This document shows positions 36,570 to 45,517 of a stretch of DNA of 64,000 nucleotides, piece after piece. Under the pieces are notes generated by a model. That model searched no databases, was not told where the DNA came from, and worked only from the letters and a program-made list of their open reading frames with translations. Source of the stretch: JACNJF01 sp050288105 (GTDB lineage: Bacteria > Pseudomonadota > Gammaproteobacteria > GCA-001735895); the NCBI GenBank assembly GCA_050288105.1, contig JBNKDE010000009.1, positions 62,001-126,000 on the forward strand, given 5' to 3'. The position numbers and the translations under genes are program-made. Each line of letters begins with the position of its first letter. Position 1 is the first letter of the stretch.

Positions 36570-37634
36570 ATGCCTGATTCTTACCAGTTAATTGAAACCC
36601 GTCTGCAAACCCCATTGGACAACGGTGACACGGTCTGCAACCTGTGCCTGTGGCGCTGCCGCCTGCGCCATGGTCAGCGCGGCTTCTGCCAGTCGCATGT
36701 CAATCGTCACGGCACACTGTATAACCTGTCTTACGGGATTATTTCAGCCATCGATGTGGAAGCCATAGAGAATAAGCCGGTCTATCACTACCGCCCCGGC
36801 AGTAAGGTGATGTCTATCGGCAGCTATGGTTGCAATTTTCGCTGTAAGGGTTGCCATAACCTGGAGATTTCCTGGGGGGTCGAGGCACTGGATAAGCTGG
36901 CTCGAGGGGAGTCTACCGATGCCTGGGTCAAGCCCGAAGAGATTATCGAGCTGGCGCAAAAACATGGCGTGGAAGGCATAGCGTTTACCTATTCTGAACC
37001 TGCGGTATGGATGGAATACGTGATCGATGTTGGCAAGCTGGCGAAGCAGGCTGGCCTGTACACGGTTTATGTCTCGAACAGTTTTGTCACCAATGAAGCA
37101 CTGCAAGAGGTGGCTCCATATATCGATGTGTTATGTTCGGATATCAAAAGCCTGTCGGATGAGTTTTACAAGGACATCTGCCCGGTGAGTGATGTGCGCC
37201 AGGTACTGGGCTCAATCAAAAAGGCGCAGGAGCTAGGTATCCACGTCGAAACCCGCACCAATGTGATTCCAGGCAAGAACGATGACCCTGCCGAACTGAA
37301 ACGCATCGCGGAATGGATTCGCGATAACCTGGGTGCAGATAGCCCCTGGCATGTGACCAAGTTCTTTCCGGCGTACAAGCTGTCACATGTGCCGGAAACT
37401 CCACACGAAATCATTGAAATCGCCGCTGCGCAGGCGCGTGAAGCGGGTTTAAAGCATGTTTACGCGCATACCGATATCAGTTGTGACTGCGCCTCTGAGA
37501 ACGCCACTGTGGATGACTGGCTAGGTAAATCTGCCGACGAGGTCAAGCAAATCAATAAATGTTCGGCCAGCTGCTGTGGGTCACAGGGAATCGTGCTAAA
37601 GAAATATGAGAAAGAAGCTGGGTTGATCGAGTAA
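36570..37634 (+). CDS. amrS: AmmeMemoRadiSam-type radical SAM protein
   Basis: 354 residues. N-terminal CNLCLWRCRLRHGQRGFC block and radical SAM motif CNFRCKGCHN (CxxxCxxC) near 91-98, followed by PEEIIELAQKHGVEGIAFTY and YVSNSFVTNEALQEV. These define the AmrS family, thought to act with AMMECR1 and Memo proteins. Neither partner gene is in this window. The C-terminus deviates from the usual zinc-ribbon-like end: CDC, then CSASCCGSQG in the last 40 residues. An iron-sulfur or metal site there is possible. Convergent with nudE, with only 5 bases between stops. Confidence 0.85.
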   Translation: MPDSYQLIETRLQTPLDNGDTVCNLCLWRCRLRHGQRGFCQSHVNRHGTLYNLSYGIISAIDVEAIENKPVYHYRPGSKVMSIGSYGCNFRCKGCHNLEISWGVEALDKLARGESTDAWVKPEEIIELAQKHGVEGIAFTYSEPAVWMEYVIDVGKLAKQAGLYTVYVSNSFVTNEALQEVAPYIDVLCSDIKSLSDEFYKDICPVSDVRQVLGSIKKAQELGIHVETRTNVIPGKNDDPAELKRIAEWIRDNLGADSPWHVTKFFPAYKLSHVPETPHEIIEIAAAQAREAGLKHVYAHTDISCDCASENATVDDWLGKSADEVKQINKCSASCCGSQGIVLKKYEKEAGLIE

Positions 37635-37639
37635 TCCGG

Positions 37640-38188
37640 TCAGCGTCGGTTTAACGCTCGCAGCACCAGCAACAGGCCAGCGATACTGCGTGATTCACTA
37701 AAATCATCGCGCTTGAGTAATGCATCAACTTGCTGCAGTGGATAAAGGATGACTTCTGGCTGTTCAGGTTCATCACCGCTTTCCAGTTTGTTTTCATACA
37801 GCTCGGTCGCCATCACCAGATCAGTCTCATGCTGAAAATACCCCGGTGATACGCGCAGGGTTTGCAACAGGGTCAGCTTATTTGCCGCATAGCCGGTTTC
37901 TTCCGCCAGCTCGCGGTTAGCTGCCGAAATACTCTCCTCGTCAGGTTCTACAATGCCTTTCGGCAGCTGCAGCTCGTAGCGTTCAGTACCTGCCGCATAT
38001 TCGCGAACCAGAATAATTTCATGCTGCCCGGTAATTGCCGCAACCATCACGGCGCGACCAGCATTCGCCTTGATGCGCTCAAACTGCACCTGGGTCCCAT
38101 TGGAGAATTCCAGATCCAGTTGCTGAATGGTAAACAGACGCGATTCTGCCAGATTACTCACGCGTTTAATCTCAGGTTTCTGCGACAT
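37640..38188 (-). CDS. nudE: ADP compounds hydrolase NudE
   Basis: 182 residues from ATG 38188. Nudix box GIVEPDEESISAANRELAEE followed by TGY fits Gx5Ex7REUxEExGU. Family-specific start SRLFTIQQLDLEFSNG as in E. coli NudE, and LVREYAAGTERYELQLPKG. It cleaves ADP-ribose, NADH and Ap3A into mononucleotides. Divergent from yrfG, a neighbourhood shared with other gammaproteobacteria. Confidence 0.92.
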   Translation of the reverse strand: MSQKPEIKRVSNLAESRLFTIQQLDLEFSNGTQVQFERIKANAGRAVMVAAITGQHEIILVREYAAGTERYELQLPKGIVEPDEESISAANRELAEETGYAANKLTLLQTLRVSPGYFQHETDLVMATELYENKLESGDEPEQPEVILYPLQQVDALLKRDDFSESRSIAGLLLVLRALNRR

Positions 38189-38265
38189 AATATTGCACAC
38201 TCAAAAAATTCGAATTAACAGCTTTAGTTATGCGATTATAACGCTTTCTTTACCCACCAACGATT

Positions 38266-38940
38266 ATGCTTGACTGGACCCGTATCGACACGGTTTTGCT
38301 GGACATGGATGGCACCCTGCTGGACCTGAACTTTGATAATTACTTCTGGCTGGAGTACCTGCCCGAACGCTATGCGCAGGTGTTTGACCTGGATCCGGAT
38401 GAAGCGCGTATCTCCATCAATGCCAAAACCCAGGCACTGGAAGGCACGTTGGAATGGTATAGCACCACCTACTGGACCGAAGCACTTGGAATCGATGTGG
38501 TGGCGCTCAAGCACGAGGTAAGGCACCGGGTGCAGGAAATGCCACACTGCCACGAATTTCTGGACCAGCTCAAAGCGGCTGAGAAAGATATTGTGATGGT
38601 GACCAATGCGCATCACGATAGCCTGAACCTGAAGATGGACAAGACCGGACTGGCGCATAAATTTGATCGCTTGATTACCGTGCATGAGTTTTCCCTGCCG
38701 AAGGAAAACATCGCCTGCTGGGATGAAGTGAATCGCATTCATCCATTTGATCGCAGGCGCACGTTGCTGGTCGATGACAATTTAAATGTTCTGAAATCTG
38801 CCGAGCAATACGGTATCGCGCACCTGCTGGCGATTTACCAGCCCGATTCTAAAGCGCCCAGAAAAGACGTTGAGCATTTCCAGGCCATTCACAATTTTTC
38901 AGAAATATTACCTGTAAGCAGAGCAATTAAAACATCATGA
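38266..38940 (+). CDS. yrfG: GMP/IMP nucleotidase YrfG (HAD family)
   Basis: 224 residues. HAD motif I is LDMDGTLLDL (nucleophile Asp near 15), motif II VMVTNAHHD, a Lys in LPKENIACW and motif IV TLLVDDNLNVL. The long start DNYFWLEYLPERYA is typical of YrfG. It dephosphorylates purine mononucleotides. It overlaps the racemase gene by ATGA, implying a two-gene unit. Confidence 0.88.
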   Translation: MLDWTRIDTVLLDMDGTLLDLNFDNYFWLEYLPERYAQVFDLDPDEARISINAKTQALEGTLEWYSTTYWTEALGIDVVALKHEVRHRVQEMPHCHEFLDQLKAAEKDIVMVTNAHHDSLNLKMDKTGLAHKFDRLITVHEFSLPKENIACWDEVNRIHPFDRRRTLLVDDNLNVLKSAEQYGIAHLLAIYQPDSKAPRKDVEHFQAIHNFSEILPVSRAIKTS

Positions 38941-39632
38941 AAACCATTGGTCTCCTGGGCGGTATGAGCTGGCACAGCAGTGCACTATATTACCAACTGA
39001 TAAACGAAGGCGTTCAAAAAAAACTGGGCGGCCTGCACAGCGCAAAAATTATAATGTCGAGTTTCGATTTTGCTGAAATCGCCGAGCTACAGCATAAAAA
39101 CGCATGGCATCAGGCAGGAGAATTACTGGCCCAGCAATCACTCAAATTGCAGCAGGCCGGTGCCGATTTTTTAATCATCGGTACTAACACCATGCATATG
39201 TCAGTCCCCATTATTCGGCAGTATATTCGCATCCCTATCCTGCATATTGCAGATGCAACTGCAGATGTCATTATGCAGCAGCGCTTTCGCACAACAGGTT
39301 TACTCGGCACGCGTTTTACCATGCAGATGGACTACTATAAAACCCATCTTGAAGACAGGGGTATTGATGTTTTAATTCCTGATGACGCGGGTTGCCAGCG
39401 CGTCAACGATGTTATCTTTAACGAGCTTTGCCAGGGTGAAATCAATGCGCAGTCGCGCCAGGACTACCTCAGCATTATTGACCAGCTATCAGAAAAGGGG
39501 GCTGAGTGTATTATTGCTGGATGTACAGAGATCAGCATGCTAATCAAACAATCTGATACTAACATACCACTATTCGACACCACGGTTATCCATGCGCAGG
39601 CAGCGGTAGACTTTGCGCTCAAACAGGATTAA
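38937..39632 (+). CDS. Aspartate/glutamate racemase family (YgeA-like)
   Basis: 231 residues: TIGLLGGMSWHSSALYYQLI, then the first active-site block GTNTMH (Thr where typical racemases have Cys) and the second block AGCTEI with the Cys. E. coli YgeA, an L-Asp/L-Glu-specific member, also has Thr and Cys, so the change is a subgroup trait rather than loss of function. Cytoplasmic. Starts inside the yrfG stop (ATGA). Confidence 0.85.
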   Translation: MKTIGLLGGMSWHSSALYYQLINEGVQKKLGGLHSAKIIMSSFDFAEIAELQHKNAWHQAGELLAQQSLKLQQAGADFLIIGTNTMHMSVPIIRQYIRIPILHIADATADVIMQQRFRTTGLLGTRFTMQMDYYKTHLEDRGIDVLIPDDAGCQRVNDVIFNELCQGEINAQSRQDYLSIIDQLSEKGAECIIAGCTEISMLIKQSDTNIPLFDTTVIHAQAAVDFALKQD

Positions 39633-39648
39633 GTCCGGGCAAAAAAAA

Positions 39649-39677
39649 GCCCCCGTTCATACTCGATGAACGAGGGC
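39649..39677. terminator. Bidirectional terminator between racemase and mscS
   Basis: GCCCCCGTTCAT and ATGAACGAGGGC pair over 12 bases with one mismatch around a 5-base loop. On the minus strand it is followed by a run of eight T, so it best terminates mscS; it also lies 17 bases past the racemase stop. Confidence 0.85.
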
Positions 39678-39697
39678 CAGTTTTCAACTTAAAAGAA

Positions 39698-40519
39698 TTA
39701 AGCCGCTTTGTCAGGGTGATGCACATCCATCTGCGGGTAAGGAATAGACACGCCATTAGCATCAAATTCCAGCTTCACAGCTTCAGTGAGATCCCACAAT
39801 ACAGCCCAGTAATCTGCCGTTTTAACCCAGGGACGGACCACAAAGTTAACTGAGGAATCAGCCAGTTCAGAGACCGCAATCACCGGCGCAGGATCAGCCA
39901 GAACGCGCTCATCAGAGGTAACCACCTTGTGCAGCAGCTCTTTGGCTTTTTTGATATCGTCGTCATAACCAATACCAAAAACCATGTCGACACGGCGTGT
40001 TTCGCGTGCAGAGTAATTAGTAATGGTACCGCCATAAATAGAACCATTAGGGATGATCACTTCACGGTTATCACCAGTTCTAAAGGTTGAACTGAAGATG
40101 CTAATGGTTTCAACAACACCAGCCACACCACCGGCTTCTACAAAATCGCCCGCCTTAAAAGGACGGAAGATAATCAGCATCACACCAGCAGCAAAGTTCT
40201 GCAGCGAGCCCTGCAGTGCCAGACCAACAGCCAGACCAGCAGCACCTAACAAGGCGATGAGCGATGTCGTATCCACACCGAGTCGATCTAATGCCGCAAT
40301 GACAACAAATAACAACAGAATGGTTTTGAAAATAGACGCAACAAATTCAACAAGAATTGAATCCATCTTCGATTTTTTGAGGATCTTACGTAACAGGCTT
40401 GTGAGCATGCCCACAATAAATCGACCGACAATAAAGATAACCAATGCCAGTGCGATATTGATACCCCAGGGAATGACATAAGTTTCCGTCATTTTTGCTA
40501 TATCGATTTGTTCAAACAT
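39698..40519 (-). CDS. mscS: Small-conductance mechanosensitive channel (MscS)
   Basis: 273 residues, close to E. coli MscS (286). Three helices at about 18-40, 58-82 and 88-118. The pore helix is GLAVGLALQGSLQNFAAGVM followed by LIIFRPFKAGDFVE. The C-terminal cytoplasmic vestibule follows (NREVIIPNGSIYGGTITNYS). It opens under membrane tension to release solutes on hypo-osmotic shock, which suits a cell that accumulates betaine. Confidence 0.92.
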   Translation of the reverse strand: MFEQIDIAKMTETYVIPWGINIALALVIFIVGRFIVGMLTSLLRKILKKSKMDSILVEFVASIFKTILLLFVVIAALDRLGVDTTSLIALLGAAGLAVGLALQGSLQNFAAGVMLIIFRPFKAGDFVEAGGVAGVVETISIFSSTFRTGDNREVIIPNGSIYGGTITNYSARETRRVDMVFGIGYDDDIKKAKELLHKVVTSDERVLADPAPVIAVSELADSSVNFVVRPWVKTADYWAVLWDLTEAVKLEFDANGVSIPYPQMDVHHPDKAA

Positions 40520-40767
40520 GATGTCTCCTGATTATTTAAAAATAATTTTGTTTAGTCCCTAAGTTTTTTAGGGGATTAGCTGTAATGACCCATGAAAATG
40601 CAACTTAAAAAGTAATACGCAGGTTAAGCCGCTTTATAACTTTTTTTAAAATCGATTGCATTAGAAAGTTAAACGCGCTTTGTTAAAGATTGTTACAGAT
40701 TAACTTTATCGATGCGAAACTGAGCGAATAATGGACTGTCGAGGAATGGAAACTGCTGGGTGGGCAA

Positions 40768-40790
40768 GTAGCCCGCTTACTGCGGGCTAC
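40768..40790. terminator. Hairpin after slyD
   Basis: GTAGCCCGC/GCGGGCTAC, a perfect 9-bp stem with a 5-base loop, 17 bases past the slyD stop. No T-run. The GTAG-plus-hairpin form is also like REP elements. Confidence 0.5.
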
Positions 40791-40807
40791 CTGAAAAACA
40801 GAAATAA

Positions 40808-41296
40808 TCAATGACCGTGGTGATGCCCATCCGGGCCATGCACGTGACCGTGCTCAATCTCAACCGCTTCGGCTTCACGGATACCCATCACTTCAACATC
40901 AAAATTTAACTCAATACCCGCCAGCGCGTGATTGGCATCAATCTTGACCGTATCTTCACCAACTTCAAGTACCGTGACAGTAATCAGCTCTCCATTCGGG
41001 CCTTCTGCATGAAACACCATGCCGGCTTGTACACCATCGCCTTCAGGAAACATTTCGCGCGGCACATCTTCGACCAGGGCTTCGTTACGCTGTCCATAAC
41101 CCTCATCCGGAGACACCTTAACCTTTACCTGATCGCCGACTGACTTGCCGGTTAACTCTTTCTCCAATCCAGGAATGATGTTACTTGCACCATGCAGGTA
41201 TACAAAACTACCATCATTCGCCTGATCAATTATTTCACCATCGTTATCGGTTAGCGTGTAATTCAGGGTAACGACGTGTTTGTCTGCAATATTCAT
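40808..41296 (-). CDS. slyD: SlyD-like FKBP peptidyl-prolyl isomerase
   Basis: 162 residues. FKBP domain with the long insert-in-flap arrangement of SlyD: LTDNDGEIIDQAND, YLHGASNIIPGLEKELTGKS, DEGYGQRNEALVEDVPREMF, and DANHALAGIELNFDVEV. His-rich tail (EHGHVHGPDGHHHGH) can bind nickel or other metals. It catalyses proline isomerisation and acts as a chaperone. ATG has a weak ribosome site. Single gene. Confidence 0.93.
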   Translation of the reverse strand: MNIADKHVVTLNYTLTDNDGEIIDQANDGSFVYLHGASNIIPGLEKELTGKSVGDQVKVKVSPDEGYGQRNEALVEDVPREMFPEGDGVQAGMVFHAEGPNGELITVTVLEVGEDTVKIDANHALAGIELNFDVEVMGIREAEAVEIEHGHVHGPDGHHHGH

Positions 41297-41412
41297 AATT
41301 TAAGTCTGTGCTGATAAAAGAAGCCCCACACCATACAGAAAAAAAACTGTGGACGAAAGGGAAGCGGCTGGAAAAACTGGATAAACGATTAAACAACGCT
41401 TTTTTTGCTGCT

Positions 41413-42648
41413 TTACTGAAGCAATTTTTCGATTTCAGCAATTTTCTCGCGCGACTGTTTGATCAACTCGATACTTTGCGCAGGCCCCAGACCCAGCTTC
41501 TGCATCGCAGGCAGGCTATTAATCGGTGGCAGGGATTGCATCTGGGGCGTTCCCATTAGTGCATGGTACTGGGCGATCATCACCAGATCGCACAGATCAG
41601 CATCATCGGCGGGATTACGAAACCAGTCTTCGCACTCTTCAGCCACACGAATAATCTCTTCGGTGAAATTCCATTTCTGCATCAGCATACCGGTGATTTG
41701 AGGACGCATGGTATTGATAGTCTGATCCACTTCCTCTTCATCCGGTAAATCCTTGCTGTGCATATCCATGTAGTTCAGTACGACGATCACGCCCAGGTCA
41801 TGGACCAGCCCGGCCAGCATGGCCTGTTCCGGGTCTACCTGTTTACTCGTCTCTGCCAGCACACGGCTAATCGCTGCAACCTTGCGGCAATGGGTAGACA
41901 AAGCCTGCATACGCTTCGCCACAGAATCAGAATGACTATGAAATAGCTCATTCATGGCGTAGGTCATGACCAGTTTATAGATAGTATCCATACCCAGCCT
42001 GACAACTGCTGCCTGCAGCGTATCGATAGCCGCAACACCCCGGTAAAGCGCACTGTTGGCGACTCGAATCAATTTCCCGGTCATTGCCGGATCGGTCAGC
42101 AATACCTGAGCAACCCTGTCCGCACTGACATCCTCGCTCTGAAACACCTGCTGGATCTTATGCGCCACCTCTGGCAGGCTTGGTAAGGCAATTTTATCCT
42201 CAACTAAATCCTGGTACAGGTGCATGGTCAGGCGATTAGTCTGTTCGTTGCCCTCAAACATATGCACGGAGAACTCTTCTACCTCTATACCCTGTTCTGT
42301 CTGCTGGGCAAACTGGGTAAGCAGGTTTTTGTCAATCCGGACATATTTCAGAGGACCTTTAGCCTCTACGTCATACATACAGGGGCGCAACTGTGCGACG
42401 GGATTCAGATCATCCTGATCCGTTATGCTTAAGGTCTGAACCTTGCCATCGCGTGCGGTTAGCGTGATCTCTCCCTCCAGCACAAATAAACTGTACTCAT
42501 CACTACAGCCCAGCTGGATTAATTTTTCCTTTTTACGGGCCGTGTTAACTTGCAGCTGGTTGGCCAGCACCTGCAGCTGTTCGTCATTGAACTGGCTCAG
42601 CGGGCGTAAGCGTTTCAGCGTTGCGATATCAGGGGTCATGTAATCCAT
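41413..42648 (-). CDS. HDOD-domain protein with N-terminal cyclic-nucleotide-like domain
   Basis: 411 residues from ATG 42648 (AGGAAA about 10 bases upstream). Residues about 10-110 look like a cNMP-binding beta-barrel (LEGEITLTARDGKVQTLSI). The HDOD domain spans about 150-360: PSLPEVAHKIQQVF, TDPAMTGKLIRVANSALYRG, LAGLVHDLGVIVVLNYMD. HDOD proteins are metal-free HD relatives with signalling roles in motility, biofilm or stress. Single gene; the longer frame to 42708 is not supported. Confidence 0.82.
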   Translation of the reverse strand: MDYMTPDIATLKRLRPLSQFNDEQLQVLANQLQVNTARKKEKLIQLGCSDEYSLFVLEGEITLTARDGKVQTLSITDQDDLNPVAQLRPCMYDVEAKGPLKYVRIDKNLLTQFAQQTEQGIEVEEFSVHMFEGNEQTNRLTMHLYQDLVEDKIALPSLPEVAHKIQQVFQSEDVSADRVAQVLLTDPAMTGKLIRVANSALYRGVAAIDTLQAAVVRLGMDTIYKLVMTYAMNELFHSHSDSVAKRMQALSTHCRKVAAISRVLAETSKQVDPEQAMLAGLVHDLGVIVVLNYMDMHSKDLPDEEEVDQTINTMRPQITGMLMQKWNFTEEIIRVAEECEDWFRNPADDADLCDLVMIAQYHALMGTPQMQSLPPINSLPAMQKLGLGPAQSIELIKQSREKIAEIEKLLQ

Positions 42649-42724
42649 TAAGTAGTGTTTCCTGTTGGAGGTTACCTCTGTATGTATACGCTGAGGCAAA
42701 AAAGTCAATGTATCAATGCGTTAC

Positions 42725-43117
42725 TTAATTTTCGAGCTGGCTTTTAACGGCTTCGATAAAAGCCGTTTCATACTGCCGGAGCATGGGCTGCCCCCACACC
42801 ACTGCAGGCCAGTAGGGATCCTGCTTACGCCGGCCAACAACATGGATATGCATTTGTGACACCACATTTCCAATGCTTGCCACATTGACTTTATCGTATT
42901 CGAAATGCTCTTTGATGAGCTTACTGAGTCGATTTATCTGCTCATTCAATATCTGTTGCTGCGAGCTGGAAAGCTGGTAGTACTCAATAGCATCAGTATG
43001 TGGCACCAGGATAAACCACAGCACATCCGCATTATGGTGTAACAATACACTGATACCATCCTGCTCAGCTAACAGGCTGCAATCCGCTAATAATCGATCA
43101 TCAATCTTAAAATCCAT
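42725..43117 (-). CDS. HIT family hydrolase
   Basis: 130 residues from ATG 43117 with start MDFKIDDRLLADC like other proteobacterial HIT proteins. The active-site region VVSQMHIHVVGRRKQDPYWP has the His triad in the form Q-M-H-I-H-V-V (first His replaced by Gln). DVLWFILVPH is also typical. Probably acts on nucleoside phosphates. It overlaps the upstream OMP gene by 11 bases, so the two are co-transcribed. Confidence 0.85.
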   Translation of the reverse strand: MDFKIDDRLLADCSLLAEQDGISVLLHHNADVLWFILVPHTDAIEYYQLSSSQQQILNEQINRLSKLIKEHFEYDKVNVASIGNVVSQMHIHVVGRRKQDPYWPAVVWGQPMLRQYETAFIEAVKSQLEN

Positions 43118-43646
43118 TCGATAAATAAACTCCGATACTGTCGGCATCCAGCCGGCTTGTACTATTGCTATATTCAATATTGGTTACTCTAGCCCCGATT
43201 TCAAAACCAGGTACCAGTTGGTATCCATATTGAAACACAAATCCTACTGCATTATCGAATTCTATATTCACCGGACTATGGCCCGCCACATTGTCACGGT
43301 AAGTCGGGTTAAAATGGACTGTGGGACCAATACCAAAGGTATGCGGCCCCGAATTCATTAAATACATCGCATCAAACGTGACGGTATCCATATCCGCATA
43401 GCCATTAGCGGCATCAACCGAGTCGCCCAGATATCCCAGAGCAAGACGGATAGACGTATAAGGGGACACGTAGTTTTGAGTACCTACTGCAAACTTTATA
43501 CCCCCACCACTATAAAGGTTATCTCCACTGCTGGTTGCTACCAGCTCCTGCGAACCACTTTCTGCACCCAGCTCCATATATAAATCAGCATGCGCCAACG
43601 TGGTGCTAAATAAGGCAAATAAAATAATGGAAATTCTAGTTTTCAT
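43107..43646 (-). CDS. Predicted outer-membrane beta-barrel protein
   Basis: 179 residues with signal peptide ending LAHA. Alternating hydrophobic residues, Gly/Ser-rich turns and aromatics at strand ends (YTSIRLALGYLGDS, FQYGYQLVPGFEIGARVT) indicate an 8-stranded barrel. It ends with SNGF, an aromatic terminal residue as in outer-membrane proteins. No specific family recognised. SD GGGGAAAAACC before ATG. Confidence 0.6.
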   Translation of the reverse strand: MKTRISIILFALFSTTLAHADLYMELGAESGSQELVATSSGDNLYSGGGIKFAVGTQNYVSPYTSIRLALGYLGDSVDAANGYADMDTVTFDAMYLMNSGPHTFGIGPTVHFNPTYRDNVAGHSPVNIEFDNAVGFVFQYGYQLVPGFEIGARVTNIEYSNSTSRLDADSIGVYLSNGF

Positions 43647-43795
43647 GGTTTTTCCCCTGTGCGAATTTACTGTAGTTTGCGACGCGCATGCTGAACCGGG
43701 AATGAACCAATCCTTATTCCAATTATTTACAGTTTCAAAATAAAACTATAGGATAGATGCAAACCATTATAATAAACCAACCAGCGGAGCTTAAT

Positions 43796-44314
43796 ATGAA
43801 GATGGAACGCTTTGACCCGCTCAACGGGTCCATTGCACATATTCTCGATGTTATCGGTGAAGGCTGGTCCATGCTGATAATCCGCGAAGCATTTTTTGGT
43901 ATTCGCCGTTTTGAGGAGTTTCAACGCCATCTGGGCATCGCGCGCAACATCCTGACATCGCGCCTGAAAAAACTTTGTGACAACGAAATTCTCGAGCGCG
44001 TCCCGATCAAACAGGGTGCCAAACGTCATGAATATTTATTAACGACCAAAGGCAAGGAGTTAATGCCATTGCTCATCGCTCTGACCCAATGGGGTGATAA
44101 ATGGATCTACGGCGAAGGTAATGAGCCCATTGTCTTTCGCGACCGCGAGTCAGGCCAGCCCATTAGCCACATCCATGTTCACGCCACTGATGGCCGAGAA
44201 CTGAGACCCCGTGAGATATTGCCAACCGCAGGCCCTGGCGCGAATGAGCTAGCCAAAAGGCGCCTGCACGAGCTGGAGCAGCTAGCGCACGAACTGGATA
44301 AATCAGAAGACTAG
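43796..44314 (+). CDS. HxlR family transcriptional regulator
   Basis: 172 residues from ATG 43796 (GGAG 6 bases upstream). Winged helix of HxlR type: LDVIGEGWSMLIIREAFFGI, then RRFEEFQRHLGIARNILTSR, LKKLCDNEILERV and YLLTTKGKELMPLL. The C-terminal 60 residues extend the family core. Divergent from the outer-membrane gene, which it may control. Confidence 0.85.
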   Translation: MKMERFDPLNGSIAHILDVIGEGWSMLIIREAFFGIRRFEEFQRHLGIARNILTSRLKKLCDNEILERVPIKQGAKRHEYLLTTKGKELMPLLIALTQWGDKWIYGEGNEPIVFRDRESGQPISHIHVHATDGRELRPREILPTAGPGANELAKRRLHELEQLAHELDKSED

Positions 44315-44389
44315 CGTTTGCTTACTGGTTACTGACCAGGCGCTACCGACAGTGTTAAAATGCGCTGTCTTTCATGCACTAACGCTCAC

Positions 44390-45517
44390 ATGTCTGAAAA
44401 AACCAGCATTGCCCAATACGACCATTTTATCCCGGTCAGTACGCAACAACTTATCCAGCAACTCAGCAGCCTGGGCCTGGATGAAACACATCATCAGGTC
44501 ATTCAGCAACTTCGACAGATATTATCGTTTGAGTTTTATCTCAGGCTGCAGCAGATTAAACACCACTATCAGCCGATCAATCCGGACAACGAGCTCTCTC
44601 ACCTGAAAGCGGCAGACGATGATTACAGCAACAGTATAGACAGCATACGCAAGTTATTGATCCAGGCTAACTTCGAAGAACTGGATCAGCAGCAGATTGA
44701 ATATGCGCTGGAAAAAATTTCTCCCTATGGACTAAACATAGAGATCAATTTCGATGCTTTTCAGCAGATGGTTTTATTTTACCGGGGCAAAACAAGAAAA
44801 GAGATACAGACTCGCGACTGGAAAAAATTATTCCTGAAAAAGAAAACGGAATCGCTGATCAGCTATGGTCGGCTTTTTCTTGTGATTCAATACAAAGACC
44901 AGAATAACAAACCGGGACTATACCTGAAGTTATTCAAGGATATATTACGCCCTGACCTGGAAATGCTGTTTCCGGAAAGCCGGGTTCGCATGAAGGTATT
45001 TGATAAAATTAAATTACTGTTAACAGGTGGCAGCGGTACCGCCGGCGGTTTGTTCGCCACCATTGGTAAAATCAGCGCAGCCATTACACCCTGGACCATC
45101 GTGATTGCGCTGGCCGGGTTTATCATGCTGCTCTGGCGCCAGATCAGCAAGGTATTCATCCAGAGAACGCACTATATGATGACTCTGGCACAAAATCTGT
45201 ATTTTCATAATATGGACAATAACCTTGGCGCAATAACCTACCTGGTCGATCTCGCTCGACAGGAAGAAATCAAGGAAGTTATCCTTGCCTATGCGATGCT
45301 AAACATTCATCAGGTTAAGGACAGCGAACAACTGGATAACATTTGCGAAAAATGGTTTATGCAACAGTTTAATATTCAGATCGACTTTGATATTAACGAT
45401 GCCATTAATAAGTTAAAGCGCTTTGATTTACTTGAAGACCGAAGTGATGCCTTGCGCTGCAAACCTCCAGCTGATAGTTCCGAGCAATTACAGAAGCGCT
45501 GGTTAGATTTTATCTAG
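44390..45517 (+). CDS. DUF3754 membrane protein (TMEM143-like)
   Basis: 375 residues from ATG 44390. It carries the DUF3754 pattern: QMVLFYRGKTRKE, YGRLFLVIQYKD, LYLKLFKDILRPDLEMLFPE, then two hydrophobic segments (GTAGGLFATIGKISAAI, TPWTIVIALAGFIMLLW), and a C-terminal helical domain (YHNMDNNLGAITYLVD-like). Bacterial and mitochondrial homologues have unknown function. Convergent with mutY, overlapping by 8 bases at the 3' ends. Confidence 0.8.
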   Translation: MSEKTSIAQYDHFIPVSTQQLIQQLSSLGLDETHHQVIQQLRQILSFEFYLRLQQIKHHYQPINPDNELSHLKAADDDYSNSIDSIRKLLIQANFEELDQQQIEYALEKISPYGLNIEINFDAFQQMVLFYRGKTRKEIQTRDWKKLFLKKKTESLISYGRLFLVIQYKDQNNKPGLYLKLFKDILRPDLEMLFPESRVRMKVFDKIKLLLTGGSGTAGGLFATIGKISAAITPWTIVIALAGFIMLLWRQISKVFIQRTHYMMTLAQNLYFHNMDNNLGAITYLVDLARQEEIKEVILAYAMLNIHQVKDSEQLDNICEKWFMQQFNIQIDFDINDAINKLKRFDLLEDRSDALRCKPPADSSEQLQKRWLDFI

